From NCBI GenBank assembly GCA_021738565.1, contig JAIPBT010000006.1, positions 49,893 through 113,892 of the forward strand: DNA of 64,000 nucleotides. Reading direction: 5' to 3'. Shown here piece after piece: positions 35,701-45,600 of the stretch; the first letter of the stretch is position 1, and each line of letters opens with the position of its first letter. Origin of the DNA: Bacteroidales bacterium (lineage in GTDB: Bacteria; Bacteroidota; Bacteroidia; Bacteroidales; GCA-2748055). The translations under genes were made by a program, and so were the position numbers. The notes below the pieces were generated by a model. It searched no databases. It was not told the DNA's origin and saw only the letters and a program-made list of their open reading frames with translations.

Positions 35701-36793
35701 GGATCTTATCTATAACATTTTTCAACTCAACTGTATCCTTAACTGAAATTCTGCCATGAAAGATCTCCGGCAGGTAATCTCCATCACCATCAAAAGTGGT
35801 ATAATACAGGTCGGTTATCTGTCCGGAACTCTGCGACAAAGGAACATGCTCCACATCTCCGATGATCAGCAGAAAGGAAGGTGGGGCATAGCCTTCCGGC
35901 GGTGCATCATAGAGGGATATCATGTATTGCCTGATCTCACTTCCGGAAGAACCTACCCCATTATCAGAGGTATAGGCTTCTATTACTCGGTATCCTTTTT
36001 CGGTTTTCCAACGTATAAGTGGCTTCAGGGTCTGGCGAAACATGGTATCAGAAAGGACTACAAGTGTCACAGGTTTATCCTTAATGATCTTTTTTCTGTA
36101 AGAGCCTTCACCGCGGGTCAGTATTTTCATGGCTCTTTGAAAAGGAGCCGGGACCAAATCCATTTTGCTCATTCCGGCCGGGGGGCCTTCAAAAACCATT
36201 GTAAACTCAATGTGATGATACACTGTTAAAACATTTTCTGAGGGCATATACCTAAAGGGCAGCACCTCTATCCTGCCAATTGCCACGCCCCGCATCATGC
36301 CCTGATATTCCATGGTAACCGGGGCAAAAGGTTTTTCTGCAGTCTGAAAGTATGCAGGGGACAATACATTTAGATTGTCCCTACCATGGATGTTCTTTTT
36401 ATTAACCGGAGGCTGCACCGGTTTGATATTTAATTCAGGAAATATCTCATCAAGCCGGATGACCGACGAATCGATCCTGGTAATATCAATGTGACATTCC
36501 TCCCCATACAAGAGTTCAACCAGGGATGAGAAACAACGCAACTCCGGCATACCGGGCTGTCCGAAAGGATATGTTCCGTCAAGCATGATCCGGATGTATT
36601 CGTTACCTGCCTGTTCCAGGTTATCAATTGAAAAGGATGGGGTTATGAATTTCCCCCTGATCACATTTTCCTCAATTACCAGGTTTGAAACCCGGTCTCC
36701 GGGCTGCAAACTGAATTTAACCTGACCTCTTGAGATAACAAAAGGTGAATTGATCAGGAATACAAACAATATGTATTTAAGATATTTTATCAT
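32708..36793 (-). CDS. Gingipain-family (C25) cysteine peptidase, T9SS-secreted
   Basis: Encodes 1361 residues. Signal peptide (about 1-22), then a propeptide-like region to about 225 with the gingipain-pro style. The C25 caspase-like catalytic domain (about 230-600) has the predicted dyad His447 (YTGHGEYYGW) and Cys480 (GNGCSTNQF). Several beta-sandwich and adhesin-like modules follow (about 600-1270), and the C-terminus (about 1280-1361, LYPNPATEGFYIVLPENL) is a T9SS type A sorting domain. Gingipains of Porphyromonas cleave after Arg or Lys; PorU, the T9SS sortase, is a related C25 protein but lacks such a sorting domain. Specificity is not predictable here. Transcribed alone. Confidence 0.9.
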   Translation of the reverse strand: MIKYLKYILFVFLINSPFVISRGQVKFSLQPGDRVSNLVIEENVIRGKFITPSFSIDNLEQAGNEYIRIMLDGTYPFGQPGMPELRCFSSLVELLYGEECHIDITRIDSSVIRLDEIFPELNIKPVQPPVNKKNIHGRDNLNVLSPAYFQTAEKPFAPVTMEYQGMMRGVAIGRIEVLPFRYMPSENVLTVYHHIEFTMVFEGPPAGMSKMDLVPAPFQRAMKILTRGEGSYRKKIIKDKPVTLVVLSDTMFRQTLKPLIRWKTEKGYRVIEAYTSDNGVGSSGSEIRQYMISLYDAPPEGYAPPSFLLIIGDVEHVPLSQSSGQITDLYYTTFDGDGDYLPEIFHGRISVKDTVELKNVIDKILMYEQYRFPDPAFLNRSILIAGYDQSYASLHGNGQINYASGYYFNASKGIDAHTYLHPEASSMDLEILQDISAGAAFVNYTGHGEYYGWLNPVFQMRHIDTMTNIHQYPLMIGNGCSTNQFNMSSMDCFAEAVLKVRDKGAIGYIGCTNYSYWDEDYYWAVGVGPITLDPAYENTSAGFYDKLFHTRGEPLESWSPSLGEMIFAGNMTVQESTSSKKQYYWEIYQLMGDPTLVPLFREPGDEMVTFPGQVPEKTSQIAVRAGPYDYVALSRDGNLLDARHADGFGQVYLQLPEEAVEGDMKIVVTGDKRKPFIGTISVSDNAAPFLEMPQYAFVEESVAEDGIISPGENFKLNMDLVLLGNSDVDNYRLILNSRDHFIHISDSVFNTGPLGREDTLEIEAAFMINMADNPEDQAPFTLSISATSSSGSNGLYIKEKAHSPVVVSEGIDWDDRPFGNGNGIIEQGEELLLNWKVRNTGSYCSEPLVLEKRDEKDSVMITEKTTDTPLIFPSEHSVFQLKATVNNTGYSQDLGAVKITASSGPLILEDSFHIITGRHFEDFSRGDQQRFRWSHPDVPWKPDPHIYSGGPFSLRSGTVSHNERTTLQIELNVRQVDSLLFDYRVSSEADYDYLRFYVDSIKIMEWSGNIDWQSFTYVFEPGNHLIEWRYQKDESISSGEDAGWIDNVVFPKHSFSQKDIALMNVSTPVSGRALGQSEDVRIELSNTGVDTIFGFSAGYRIDTLSWITEDFPDTLFPGRLLEIVFNEKADLSSIRTYQFHAGAVAKDDDYPGNDSLIHPVDHYAYPDAALEFVGIDSITSVYADLIIRVSNSGNIPLNDLTYTLYLDGSQKRMYTDTSMLDPGNQKDIVISLIQPEDSMIQGWYDYMVVSDPDSVLSNNTVSGSIFWILQSFSEAGIVGDLTLYPNPATEGFYIVLPENLDLPGSLFIYDPTGKRIHEERISRKKVVHIRSGITSFSGPCLVKFTDAKGRTVAGRIVILFP

Positions 36794-36947
36794 TCAAACA
36801 ACTACCTGTCCCTGCTATTGCTTCAGTCTCTTCAATAAAACCACTGAACCACCAAATAAGTTGCGGTAAGATAAAAATATTAAATAATTATTGGACAGGT
36901 TACCATATTTTTCAATATTTTAGTTAGCCCAAATGATATTTTATCTG

Positions 36948-39900
36948 ATGAAAGAAAAGATCATAATATATATTGCAATACTCTTCACTTTTATAGGGAT
37001 TGAAGGGCAGATCAACCCCTACGGAAAACCATTTGTCATTAACTACCCGCCTGAAATTACAAAAGGAACTGAACAGAACTGGGCAGTTGTTCAGGACAAA
37101 CGTGGTGTAATATATGTGGGGAACAATGACAAAGGTGTGCTGGAATATGATGGCTCTGAATGGAGGTCCATTCCAATTACCAATAACAGTATAGTCAGAT
37201 CCCTTGCCTGTGCAGAAGACAACACAATTTATGTTGGTGCAGTATCTGAGTTGGGGTACCTTGCTCCTGATGCTGTTGGAAGTATGAAGTATCATTCACT
37301 TACTCCATTGCTTGACAGTGCCGAAAGGAGTTTTACGGATATATGGAAAACCTATGTCAATGATGGCAGGGTTATTTTCCACAGCCAAAAAAACGTCTAT
37401 ATTTATTTCCCCGAAGAAAAAAAATTCAGCATCCAGAATTTAGGAAGGCATGCCTTGTTCGGTTTTCATGAAAACAACAAATATTATGTTGGGGTCTTTA
37501 CCAAAGGATTAATGGTTCTGGAGAACGATACATCACTGGTTCTTGCAAAAGGTGGTGATTATTATATCAAACATGATATACTTGGACTTACTTCCTATGA
37601 TAAAGATCATTTGCTGATAGCTTCAGCCGGTTACGGACTAAGCCTGTATAATGTGGAAACAGGAGATGTAAACGATAAATTTAGTGATCCTGTTGCAGAA
37701 AATTATCTTGGACTCGTGTTTCATTTATCGAGACTTTCCACCGGCGACTTTCTTGCCTCCACAGGAGGAAATGGATTAATAGTAATTGATAACCAAGGAC
37801 ATATAAAAGAAATCATCGGAAAACTGGAAGGCATACAAAACAGCACCCTATACAATTCCTATGAGGCAACAGACACATACCCATTCCCCCAGGTCTGGAC
37901 TGCAAATGACATTGGTGTTAGTAAAATTGATCTCCATTCCCCTCTCAGGATGTTTGACGAAGAATACGGTTACCAGGGATTGATCCATGCAATCGGTTCT
38001 ATTAACGGGAGGCTATATATCGGTACAGCCAATGGAATCTATTACAAGACCAGTATTGATTCCAAAGCACAGTTTAAAAAGACAGGAGAATTCTACCGTG
38101 CGGTCTGGGACATAAAGAAGATCACACTTGACAATGGACAATCCCGCTTGTTAGCCATAGGAGATGAGGGACTTATGGAAATTACCCCGGAAAACCAGGT
38201 CCGCAAACTCGACAACCTGATAACCGGGATTGTAAATGAAGAAGAGAAGATCTTCTGGGGATATAAGATTATGATCGATCCCTACAAACAAAATGTAGTA
38301 TATCTGAGTGGACAGGCTTCCATTACTTCATTGATATACAAGAACAATAACTGGCACTATCAATACGCGATAGAATCACCCGGCGGTGAGGTTCGCAGCA
38401 TTGCCAGGAGTAAGGACAAAATCTGGTTTGTATCTGAATTGAATGGCCTGGGTTGTCTGACCCCTGTGGATAAAAGTGCCAGAAATGTTTATTTTGACAC
38501 TGAGCACGGACTTCCGGACAAAGATGAGAACAAGGTATTTCAAATTGGCAAGGATATCCTCATTGGTACACAATCCGGAATTTACAGGATCAATGATTTT
38601 GATGACACCACTAAATTCTATAAGGACACTATCCTGAACCAATATCTTCTGAAAGGTACCAATGGTATCCATGAGATTTACAGCGATCCATCAGGAACGT
38701 TATGGATAAGTTACAAAAACGATGAACTGGGATGGAATATCTCTTCACTGGATCCACTTGAAAATGGAACCTACAGGGCTGTGACAAAGCCATTTTTCAT
38801 TCTGGAAAACTTTTCATCCGATGCTTTTCATGGTCATACGCATAATGATGTCTGGTTCTCAATATCAAATAAGTTGTATCATTACGACAAATCAAAAGTG
38901 TTTCCTGAAGGTACTTTCAAAGCATATATAAGAAAAGTAACAGTTGACGATGATACTGTCATCTTTAATGGTGCCCACGCCAGGAAGAACAGTGACGGCT
39001 CCTATTCTATCAGAGCTGATCAGGACAGACAAAAAACACCTTTATTGAAGTATGCAGACAACAATATTACATTCAGGTGGAGTGCTCCATATTTCAAAAA
39101 TGAAGAGAAAATTGAATTCAGCTATTACCTTGATGGATTCTCAAATAGCTGGTCTGACTGGGAGCGGGTTTTTCAACGGGACTTCACAAACCTGCCTCAC
39201 GGAGATTACACATTTAAAGTGAAAGCCAGGAACATATTTTTTGATGAAAGTCTTGAAGACACATACTCATTTACAATACTTCGTCCCTGGTATCTAACAT
39301 TTTATGCATTTATTGGTTACCTGATCGCTGCAGTTTTCATTGTCTTTGTCATAATTAAACTTTATACACGACGGCTAAAGAATGAGAACATACGCCTGGA
39401 AGGCATTATCCAGGAAAGAACTGCTGAGATCCGTAAGCAAAAAGAAGAACTGACAGACAGCATTGAATATGCCAGCCGCATCCAACGGGCAGTGTTACCT
39501 CCAATAAAGATGCTGGAAAAACACAACCTTGAACACTTTATCCTGTTCCGTCCACGCGATATCGTTAGTGGTGACTTCTACTGGTTTGGCAAGAACAATA
39601 ATAAGATTTATATTGTTGCGGCTGACTGTACCGGTCACGGTGTCCCGGGAGCCTTCATGAGCATGCTGGGGATCTCATTCCTTGAGGAGATTGTTGTTAA
39701 ATCAGGTGTTCCTGAAACCAATAAGATTCTTGATGCATTGAGAAACCATGTTATTACCTCACTCAGACAAACCGGAAAGAGTATTGAGGAGTCGACAAAA
39801 GACGGAATGGACCTTGCGATGGTCTCAATCGATGAAAAAACGAAAAAGATACAATTCTCAGGCGCCTATAATCCGCTGTATGTTGTCAGGGCACTGACCG

Positions 39901-40286
39901 GTGAAGAGAAGGGAGTCCTTAATGAAGGTAAAGAGCTGGATCTTGACCGGGGGGCACTGTACAATGAAACACACCTGCTATACCAGGTGAGGGCTGATCA
40001 CATGCCAATCGGTATCTCAGAAAAAGATCATGAATTCTCCGCCCACGAATTGGAATTTGAATACAGCAATACAATATATATGTTCTCAGATGGTTTTGTT
40101 GATCAATTTGGCGGCCCAATGGGCAAAAAATTCATGACAAAGAATTTTAAGAAGTTGCTGCTGGATATGCAGGGATTATCAATGGATCAACAAAAAGAAA
40201 TGCTCAATGATTCATTGATCAGCTGGATGGGTGACATCAGCCAGATTGACGATGTCCTTGTCATTGGGATCAGGATACAAGTGTAA
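36948..40286 (+). CDS. Propeller-sensor SpoIIE/PP2C-type serine phosphatase
   Basis: Encodes about 1112 residues from the ATG at 36948; the frame is open from 36933, but the later start gives a normal signal peptide. The periplasmic part holds WD/two-component-regulator-type propeller repeats (about 25-640) and a Y_Y_Y beta-sandwich (about 695-775, HGDYTFKVKARN). One membrane helix (about 780-805), a short coiled coil (IIQERTAEIRKQKEEL) and a cytosolic SpoIIE phosphatase (about 860-1110) follow, with SGDFYWFG, AADCTGHGVPGAFMSMLG and MFSDGFVDQFGG carrying the metal-binding aspartates. It would dephosphorylate a partner protein on an external signal. A SiaC-type phosphoprotein gene lies just downstream on the other strand. 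Confidence 0.92.
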   Translation: MKEKIIIYIAILFTFIGIEGQINPYGKPFVINYPPEITKGTEQNWAVVQDKRGVIYVGNNDKGVLEYDGSEWRSIPITNNSIVRSLACAEDNTIYVGAVSELGYLAPDAVGSMKYHSLTPLLDSAERSFTDIWKTYVNDGRVIFHSQKNVYIYFPEEKKFSIQNLGRHALFGFHENNKYYVGVFTKGLMVLENDTSLVLAKGGDYYIKHDILGLTSYDKDHLLIASAGYGLSLYNVETGDVNDKFSDPVAENYLGLVFHLSRLSTGDFLASTGGNGLIVIDNQGHIKEIIGKLEGIQNSTLYNSYEATDTYPFPQVWTANDIGVSKIDLHSPLRMFDEEYGYQGLIHAIGSINGRLYIGTANGIYYKTSIDSKAQFKKTGEFYRAVWDIKKITLDNGQSRLLAIGDEGLMEITPENQVRKLDNLITGIVNEEEKIFWGYKIMIDPYKQNVVYLSGQASITSLIYKNNNWHYQYAIESPGGEVRSIARSKDKIWFVSELNGLGCLTPVDKSARNVYFDTEHGLPDKDENKVFQIGKDILIGTQSGIYRINDFDDTTKFYKDTILNQYLLKGTNGIHEIYSDPSGTLWISYKNDELGWNISSLDPLENGTYRAVTKPFFILENFSSDAFHGHTHNDVWFSISNKLYHYDKSKVFPEGTFKAYIRKVTVDDDTVIFNGAHARKNSDGSYSIRADQDRQKTPLLKYADNNITFRWSAPYFKNEEKIEFSYYLDGFSNSWSDWERVFQRDFTNLPHGDYTFKVKARNIFFDESLEDTYSFTILRPWYLTFYAFIGYLIAAVFIVFVIIKLYTRRLKNENIRLEGIIQERTAEIRKQKEELTDSIEYASRIQRAVLPPIKMLEKHNLEHFILFRPRDIVSGDFYWFGKNNNKIYIVAADCTGHGVPGAFMSMLGISFLEEIVVKSGVPETNKILDALRNHVITSLRQTGKSIEESTKDGMDLAMVSIDEKTKKIQFSGAYNPLYVVRALTGEEKGVLNEGKELDLDRGALYNETHLLYQVRADHMPIGISEKDHEFSAHELEFEYSNTIYMFSDGFVDQFGGPMGKKFMTKNFKKLLLDMQGLSMDQQKEMLNDSLISWMGDISQIDDVLVIGIRIQV

Positions 40287-40312
40287 AATCACATTCTCAA
40301 AATTTTAATCTT

Positions 40313-41038
40313 ATGAAAAATATTATTTTCTCAGTGATTTTAATTACAATAAATCTCCTGGTGATGGCACAGGTTGAAGATGAAAATAATCTGGGGACCT
40401 ATGAAGCCAGGGAAAATCTTAGGGAACTGGGGTCCACCAGCGGAACGGGAACCATACAAACATTTGACAACAGGTACAAGGGTGTCAAAGGTACCCCTTT
40501 TGCCTTTGAAAAATGGTATGAAGGTGAGATCTTCATGAAAGCAAAAAAGCGGGTCAAATTCCCAAATCTGAATTACAATGTTTTCGATAACATCATCGCA
40601 TATAAAGAGATGGAATCCAATGCTATTTTCGAGGTGAACAGGGGACTGGTAGATTTCTTTATCATCTATGGTCCGGATACCATGAGGTTCGAACCACTTG
40701 AAATAGAGAGAAAACAGGAATCCATCTTTGCTGAAATACTTCACAAAGGCAAAGTCCGGCTTTATATGGCATACGAGAAAGAATTCCTAAAGGCGAATTA
40801 TGAAGGTGGCTACAGTGCTGACAGGGAATTCGATGAATTCGTCGACAAAGTAAGTTATTATGTGCGTTTTGAAGGATCGGATGAAGCAATAAAACTTAGG
40901 ACATCCAGAAGAATGTCCAAACAATTTCCGGATCACAACAAGGAAATGAGGAACTATTTATCGAATTTTTCGGGCAGGGAATTGAATGAAAAAGGCATAT
41001 TACTGAAGGTCATTGAACATTACGATAGTCTGAACTGA
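40313..41038 (+). CDS. Secreted protein of unknown function
   Basis: Encodes 241 residues with a signal peptide (about 1-19, LLVMAQ). The mature part has the regularly spaced segments GTPFAFEKWYEGEIFMKAKK, YNVFDNIIAYKEM and ILHKGKVRLYMAYEKEFLK, a pattern I have seen in uncharacterised Bacteroidota envelope proteins, but I cannot name a family. The C-terminus is basic and helical (SRRMSKQFPDHNKEMRNYLS). It starts 26 bases after the propeller-phosphatase gene and is probably in its operon, so it could be a partner or target of that pathway. It ends two bases before the convergent SiaC gene. Confidence 0.7.
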   Translation: MKNIIFSVILITINLLVMAQVEDENNLGTYEARENLRELGSTSGTGTIQTFDNRYKGVKGTPFAFEKWYEGEIFMKAKKRVKFPNLNYNVFDNIIAYKEMESNAIFEVNRGLVDFFIIYGPDTMRFEPLEIERKQESIFAEILHKGKVRLYMAYEKEFLKANYEGGYSADREFDEFVDKVSYYVRFEGSDEAIKLRTSRRMSKQFPDHNKEMRNYLSNFSGRELNEKGILLKVIEHYDSLN

Positions 41039-41039
41039 T

Positions 41040-41414
41040 CTATTCCAGTTCAATGAAATCAATCTTTAGATCGAGTATCGAAGCATAGTATTCGCCGCGT
41101 TCCATAATGTCATCATCCCCTTCTTCATAGATCCATTTTATCTTAAGCTCATAACCATTTACAGTCAGTTCCTTCAATGTTTTAAGTATCCGTAACAAAT
41201 ATTTGGAAGTACCGCTGTTAAGGTATTCCATTTCAATCTCAACATGGGTCTGTTCCGGGGGATTTGATATGTATTCAGTGAGCCATTGAATGATCTCGTC
41301 ATAAAACATAGTCACATTCTCAGGAATTGACCTACCCCTGAATTTAATTGACCCTGCAGGATCCAGAAGCACATAAGGCGTTTTCGGTGTGGGCTGAAAC
41401 TCTAACCTTTCCAT
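41040..41414 (-). CDS. SiaC-family (DUF1987) regulatory phosphoprotein
   Basis: Encodes 124 residues, the full length of the SiaC/DUF1987 family. Diagnostic parts are KTPYVLLDPAGSIKFRGRSI, the FYDEIIQWLTEY helix and EMEYLNSGTSKYLLRILKTL, whose Ser/Thr stretch corresponds to the phosphorylated site of Pseudomonas SiaC. In Pseudomonas, SiaC is phosphorylated by SiaB and dephosphorylated by the SpoIIE-type phosphatase SiaA; the free form activates a diguanylate cyclase. Here a SpoIIE phosphatase gene is 750 bases away, but no SiaB kinase or cyclase is in the window, so the output is unknown. Confidence 0.88.
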   Translation of the reverse strand: MERLEFQPTPKTPYVLLDPAGSIKFRGRSIPENVTMFYDEIIQWLTEYISNPPEQTHVEIEMEYLNSGTSKYLLRILKTLKELTVNGYELKIKWIYEEGDDDIMERGEYYASILDLKIDFIELE

Positions 41415-41525
41415 GGAGCCTAAATTTCAGTCTAATATAAATATTTTTTTGGTTTTAAAGAAGGTATTCAACTGAATTGCTCTGTAACATGCATAAATAC
41501 CACAATTAGGAGGCAGCATCATTCA

Positions 41526-42542
41526 TTAAAAATACATCCGTGCCAGTGGTGTAACATCCTGTCCTGTAAACTGACCCAGCTGGTATTTGAAAAATCCTGT
41601 TATTGCTATCATTGCAGCATTATCAGTTGTAAACCGGAATTCAGGGATATACACATGATAACCATCTTTGCTGAACCGCTTACCAACCTCTCTGCGCAGC
41701 CCTGAATTTGCCGACACTCCTCCAGCGAGGGCAATTTCCTTGATACCATAGGATTTCGATGCACGTGTTAGTTTTTCAATCAGAATGTCGACAATTGTTT
41801 TCTGGATGGATGCTGCAAGGTCCGCCCTGTGTTTTTTAATAAATTCCGGGTCTTTCCTGAGCTCATCCCTGATAAAATAAAGAAATGATGTTTTCAAACC
41901 ACTGAAACTGTAGTCGAAATTTCTTATGCGGGGCTTGTTGAAGCTGAATTCCGAACCGTTTCCGTCACCAGCAAGCTCATCAATATAGGGACCCCCCGGG
42001 TAAGGCAGTCCAAGTATCTTTGCACATTTATCAAATGCCTCCCCTGCAGCATCATCAATGGTTGTCCCGATGATTTCCATATCAAGATAATTCCGGACAA
42101 GTACCAACTGGGTATGACCGCCGGATACAAGCAGGCATAAAAACGGAAAATCCGGTGATTTTTTTGCATTTTCAGATACAATAAAATGCACCAGCACATG
42201 CGCCTGGAGATGGTTGACCTCAATCATAGGGATTTTCCTGGAAAGTGCAAATCCCTTCACAAAAGATGTTCCCACCAGCAGGGATCCCAGCAATCCCGGC
42301 CCCCTTGTAAATGCGACAGCATCAATGTCACCTGCAGCAACCCCTGCCCTCTTCAGCGCAAGGTCAACCACAGGTATAATATTTTGTTGATGCGCCCTGG
42401 AGGCAAGTTCCGGAACCACGCCCCCGTACTCTTTATGAACATCCTGGTTGGCAATTACATTTGACAACAAAGCTCTGTCACGGACAACTGCCGCTGATGT
42501 ATCGTCACATGATGATTCTATTCCGAGTATTGTGATGCTCAT
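41526..42542 (-). CDS. tsaD: tRNA N6-threonylcarbamoyladenosine transferase TsaD
   Basis: Encodes 338 residues. TsaD, with TsaB and TsaE, transfers the threonylcarbamoyl group to A37 of tRNAs that read ANN codons. The metal-binding HxxxH motif is in EVNHLQAHVLVHF. The ASKHA nucleotide-binding fold shows at GIESSCDDTSAAVV and LVSGGHTQLVLV, and ALAGGVSANSGLRREV is another conserved loop. The start ATG at 42542 fits the family. It is divergent from the TamB gene and on the same strand as siaC, 111 bases apart, with no obvious link. Confidence 0.96.
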   Translation of the reverse strand: MSITILGIESSCDDTSAAVVRDRALLSNVIANQDVHKEYGGVVPELASRAHQQNIIPVVDLALKRAGVAAGDIDAVAFTRGPGLLGSLLVGTSFVKGFALSRKIPMIEVNHLQAHVLVHFIVSENAKKSPDFPFLCLLVSGGHTQLVLVRNYLDMEIIGTTIDDAAGEAFDKCAKILGLPYPGGPYIDELAGDGNGSEFSFNKPRIRNFDYSFSGLKTSFLYFIRDELRKDPEFIKKHRADLAASIQKTIVDILIEKLTRASKSYGIKEIALAGGVSANSGLRREVGKRFSKDGYHVYIPEFRFTTDNAAMIAITGFFKYQLGQFTGQDVTPLARMYF

Positions 42543-42568
42543 AAATAACTGTGGTAATGTGATATATT

Positions 42569-42586
42569 AGACTATTTTTGTAGTCT
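42569..42586 (+). promoter_or_regulatory. Palindrome overlapping the candidate promoter of the TamB gene
   Basis: AGACTA-tttttg-TAGTCT has perfect 6-bp arms. Inside it, TATTTTTG at 42573-42580 matches the TAnnTTTG -7 box for rightward transcription. The overlap suggests an operator that could affect both this gene and divergent tsaD. Confidence 0.45.
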
Positions 42587-42659
42587 GAAACGTTTGTAAA
42601 AACACAGGGTTAAAAGTATCAAAAAGTTTGTAAAAATAGGACTCATCGTTTTACTGGTA

Positions 42660-45600
42660 TTGCTGTCAATACCAACAATCACCTTATTGTATCTGCAAAA
42701 TAGCCAGGTACAGACACTTATAAGCGAGTACCTGACAGAAAGATCATCACGCTACCTGGGCACGGATATCTCAGTTTCTTCGGTACACTACAGTTTTTTT
42801 AAGAGACTCCAGGTGTATGACTTCTACATGGAAGATCAGAAGGGGGATACGTTGATCTACTCAGAGGTAACAAAAATCAGGATTAAAAAATTCAGGCCGG
42901 ATATAAAAGATATTCAACTGAAATATATAAAACTTGAAAATGCTTTGTTCATGATTTCAACAGACAGCAACAGGCAAAATTCCATGCAATTCCTTGTTGA
43001 TTCCCTGAAAAAGGATATTGCTCCTGAAGACAAACAGGTGATCATTGTGGAAAGCATTACCGCCACCGGTTCCAGGTTCAGGATGCTGGACTACCAATAT
43101 ATCGCCAAGCCAGGTGCAATTGATTTCTCTGATCTGCAGGTTAATCAATTGCAGGTGAAAATAAAAGATTTCCTTTTTAAGGAAGATACTACGCACATGA
43201 ACATAATACAGGCGTCGGGAATCGAATCATCCGGGTTTGTTATCAATGATGTAAATTTTAAACTGGATGTCGGAAAAACTTTCATTACATTCAGCGAAGG
43301 CAACCTTACAACACCTTTGTCACAAGCCAGGTTCCCTGTGGTTGATTTCAAATTTACGGATGCCCGCAATTTCAGGTACCTTTATGATTCGATCGATATG
43401 CATATCTCCTCTTCTGAATCTTATCTGGATTTTCAGGACATTGCCTATTTTTCTCCAGAACTAGGTTCACTGAAAGGAAGCATTTACCTGGACGGATCAA
43501 TTTTCGGAACATTTGGAGATATGACTGGTGAAAACATTTACGCCACATATCGGGATGAAACGGTGCTTGACTTTGATATGGTTCTTCGCGGGCTGCCTTC
43601 GACTGATAGCCTTTACATGGGATTTGATGTCAGGAAAATACGAACCAGTCCTGATGAATTCAAAGAGCTCACAAATATTCAATATTCAAAATTCCTGGAG
43701 GATACATCATCGATCAATCAGCTTGACTACCTCGAATTCACAGGAAAATTCGAAGGATTCAATGATAATTTTAAAGCAAGCGTTGATGCGGAGACCAACA
43801 TCGGAACAATTGATCTTGATCTTTCCCTGGAACCGGATACCATTGAAAAGTACAGATTTGCCGCAAAGATAGGCACCGGTGATCTTGATCTTGGAAAAAT
43901 CCTTCAGAAGGAATCTTTACTGGGACAAGCTGACCTTGTTTTGAACATTGATGGGTATGGATCCCGCGATAATTTCCGGTCTTATGTTTTCGGAGTTATT
44001 GACACAATCGAATTTTATGGTTACGATTACAAGCAAATTGAGTTAAAAGGAAATCTCACCAACAAAGAATTTGACGGTTCCCTGTTAATAAATGATCCGA
44101 ATATCAATCTGAATTTTTTAGGAAATATTAATTACGAAAAGGATATTAAAACTGCGGATTTTACACTCAATGTCTCGAAGATCAAGCCTTATTTTCTTAA
44201 CCTGAAACCAAACGATCCGAATTTCATTACATCCTTCCAGCTCATAACCGATCTAAGCGGGAACAACATCGATAACATGAATGGGACCATTGAATTACTA
44301 AATTTAATTTACAGCAGTTCCGGCCACTATGTTCATGTTGATAACATCCTTGCATTCATTGAAAATAAAAGTGATACGTCCAGTATTACCTTAGAATCGG
44401 ACCTGGCTGACCTTCAATTATCAGGAAAATACAGGATCAGTAATTTACCGGATGTATTTTCCCACCTTGTGAATGACCACATTGAATTATTTGCAGGGAC
44501 AGAAAATTTAAACTACGGACCCACATCATTCAGGTACAACATCGACATTAAAGAAAGTGAAGCGTTCCTTGATTTCTTTTTCCCGGACCTTCAAATAAAG
44601 AACGGGGGAAACCTGAATGGTTATTTTAGGACTGATGATGAGGGTTATTTCTATTTATCGGAAGGACGTTTTGATAAAATTGAATACAAGGGATATCAAC
44701 TGGATCATTTAAAATTGAATGCTGTATCAGATTCTAATATTTTCTCATTGAGATTGTCAGGCGATACATTAAAGACAACAGGAGGTTTTGAGATCTTCTC
44801 TCCCGAAATACAATCTTCTTTCAGTGGCAATAAGAATGACCTGAAACTAAGTTGGAATAATGATACCACCCACAGTTATTCAGGAAAAATAGATATTTCC
44901 GGAACCCTTTTATCGGATGAAAAAGGGAACAATCCAAAATTTTCACTCGCCATCAATCCTTCCTACTTCATCCATGACAGCAACCGCTTCGATATCCCAG
45001 AGTCTCACCTTGTCATTGACAGGTCGGGTATAAAAATAGACAGCCTGATCATTACAGGTGAAGATCAATATCTTTTTGCCAATGGCAAATATGCTCAGGA
45101 AGGAAATGACTCTCTGGTTGTTTCCCTTGAAAACATCAACCTGAACCTGATCAATGTATTGAACCAGGAGTTGCTGCTCGATCTTGATGGAAGATTGTCG
45201 GGATCTGCAAGGATTCGGACCCGGGAAGGCAAACCCCTGTTAACTGCAGACCTTATTGCTGATGACCTGGTGATAAATGATCAACCTCTGGGAAAGACAG
45301 CATTACAGGCATCCTGGATGAAATCAGAAGAGAAACTATATCTGTCGTTGGTCTCAAATGAAAATGACCTGAACAGGATAGAAATAGACGGATACTACTC
45401 ACCTGTCGACCAGCAAATGCTTTTCAATATGGGATTGCAAAATCTTAACATTTCCGCTTTTCAACCCTATCTCGATGCCCACATTGGCCAGCTGGAAGGG
45501 CTTGCCGAAATGAACTTACAGGTGAACGGAACATTTAACGACCCGGTGATCAACGGAACCCTAAAACTGAATGGCGTATCGGCTTTGGTCAGGGAAACGC

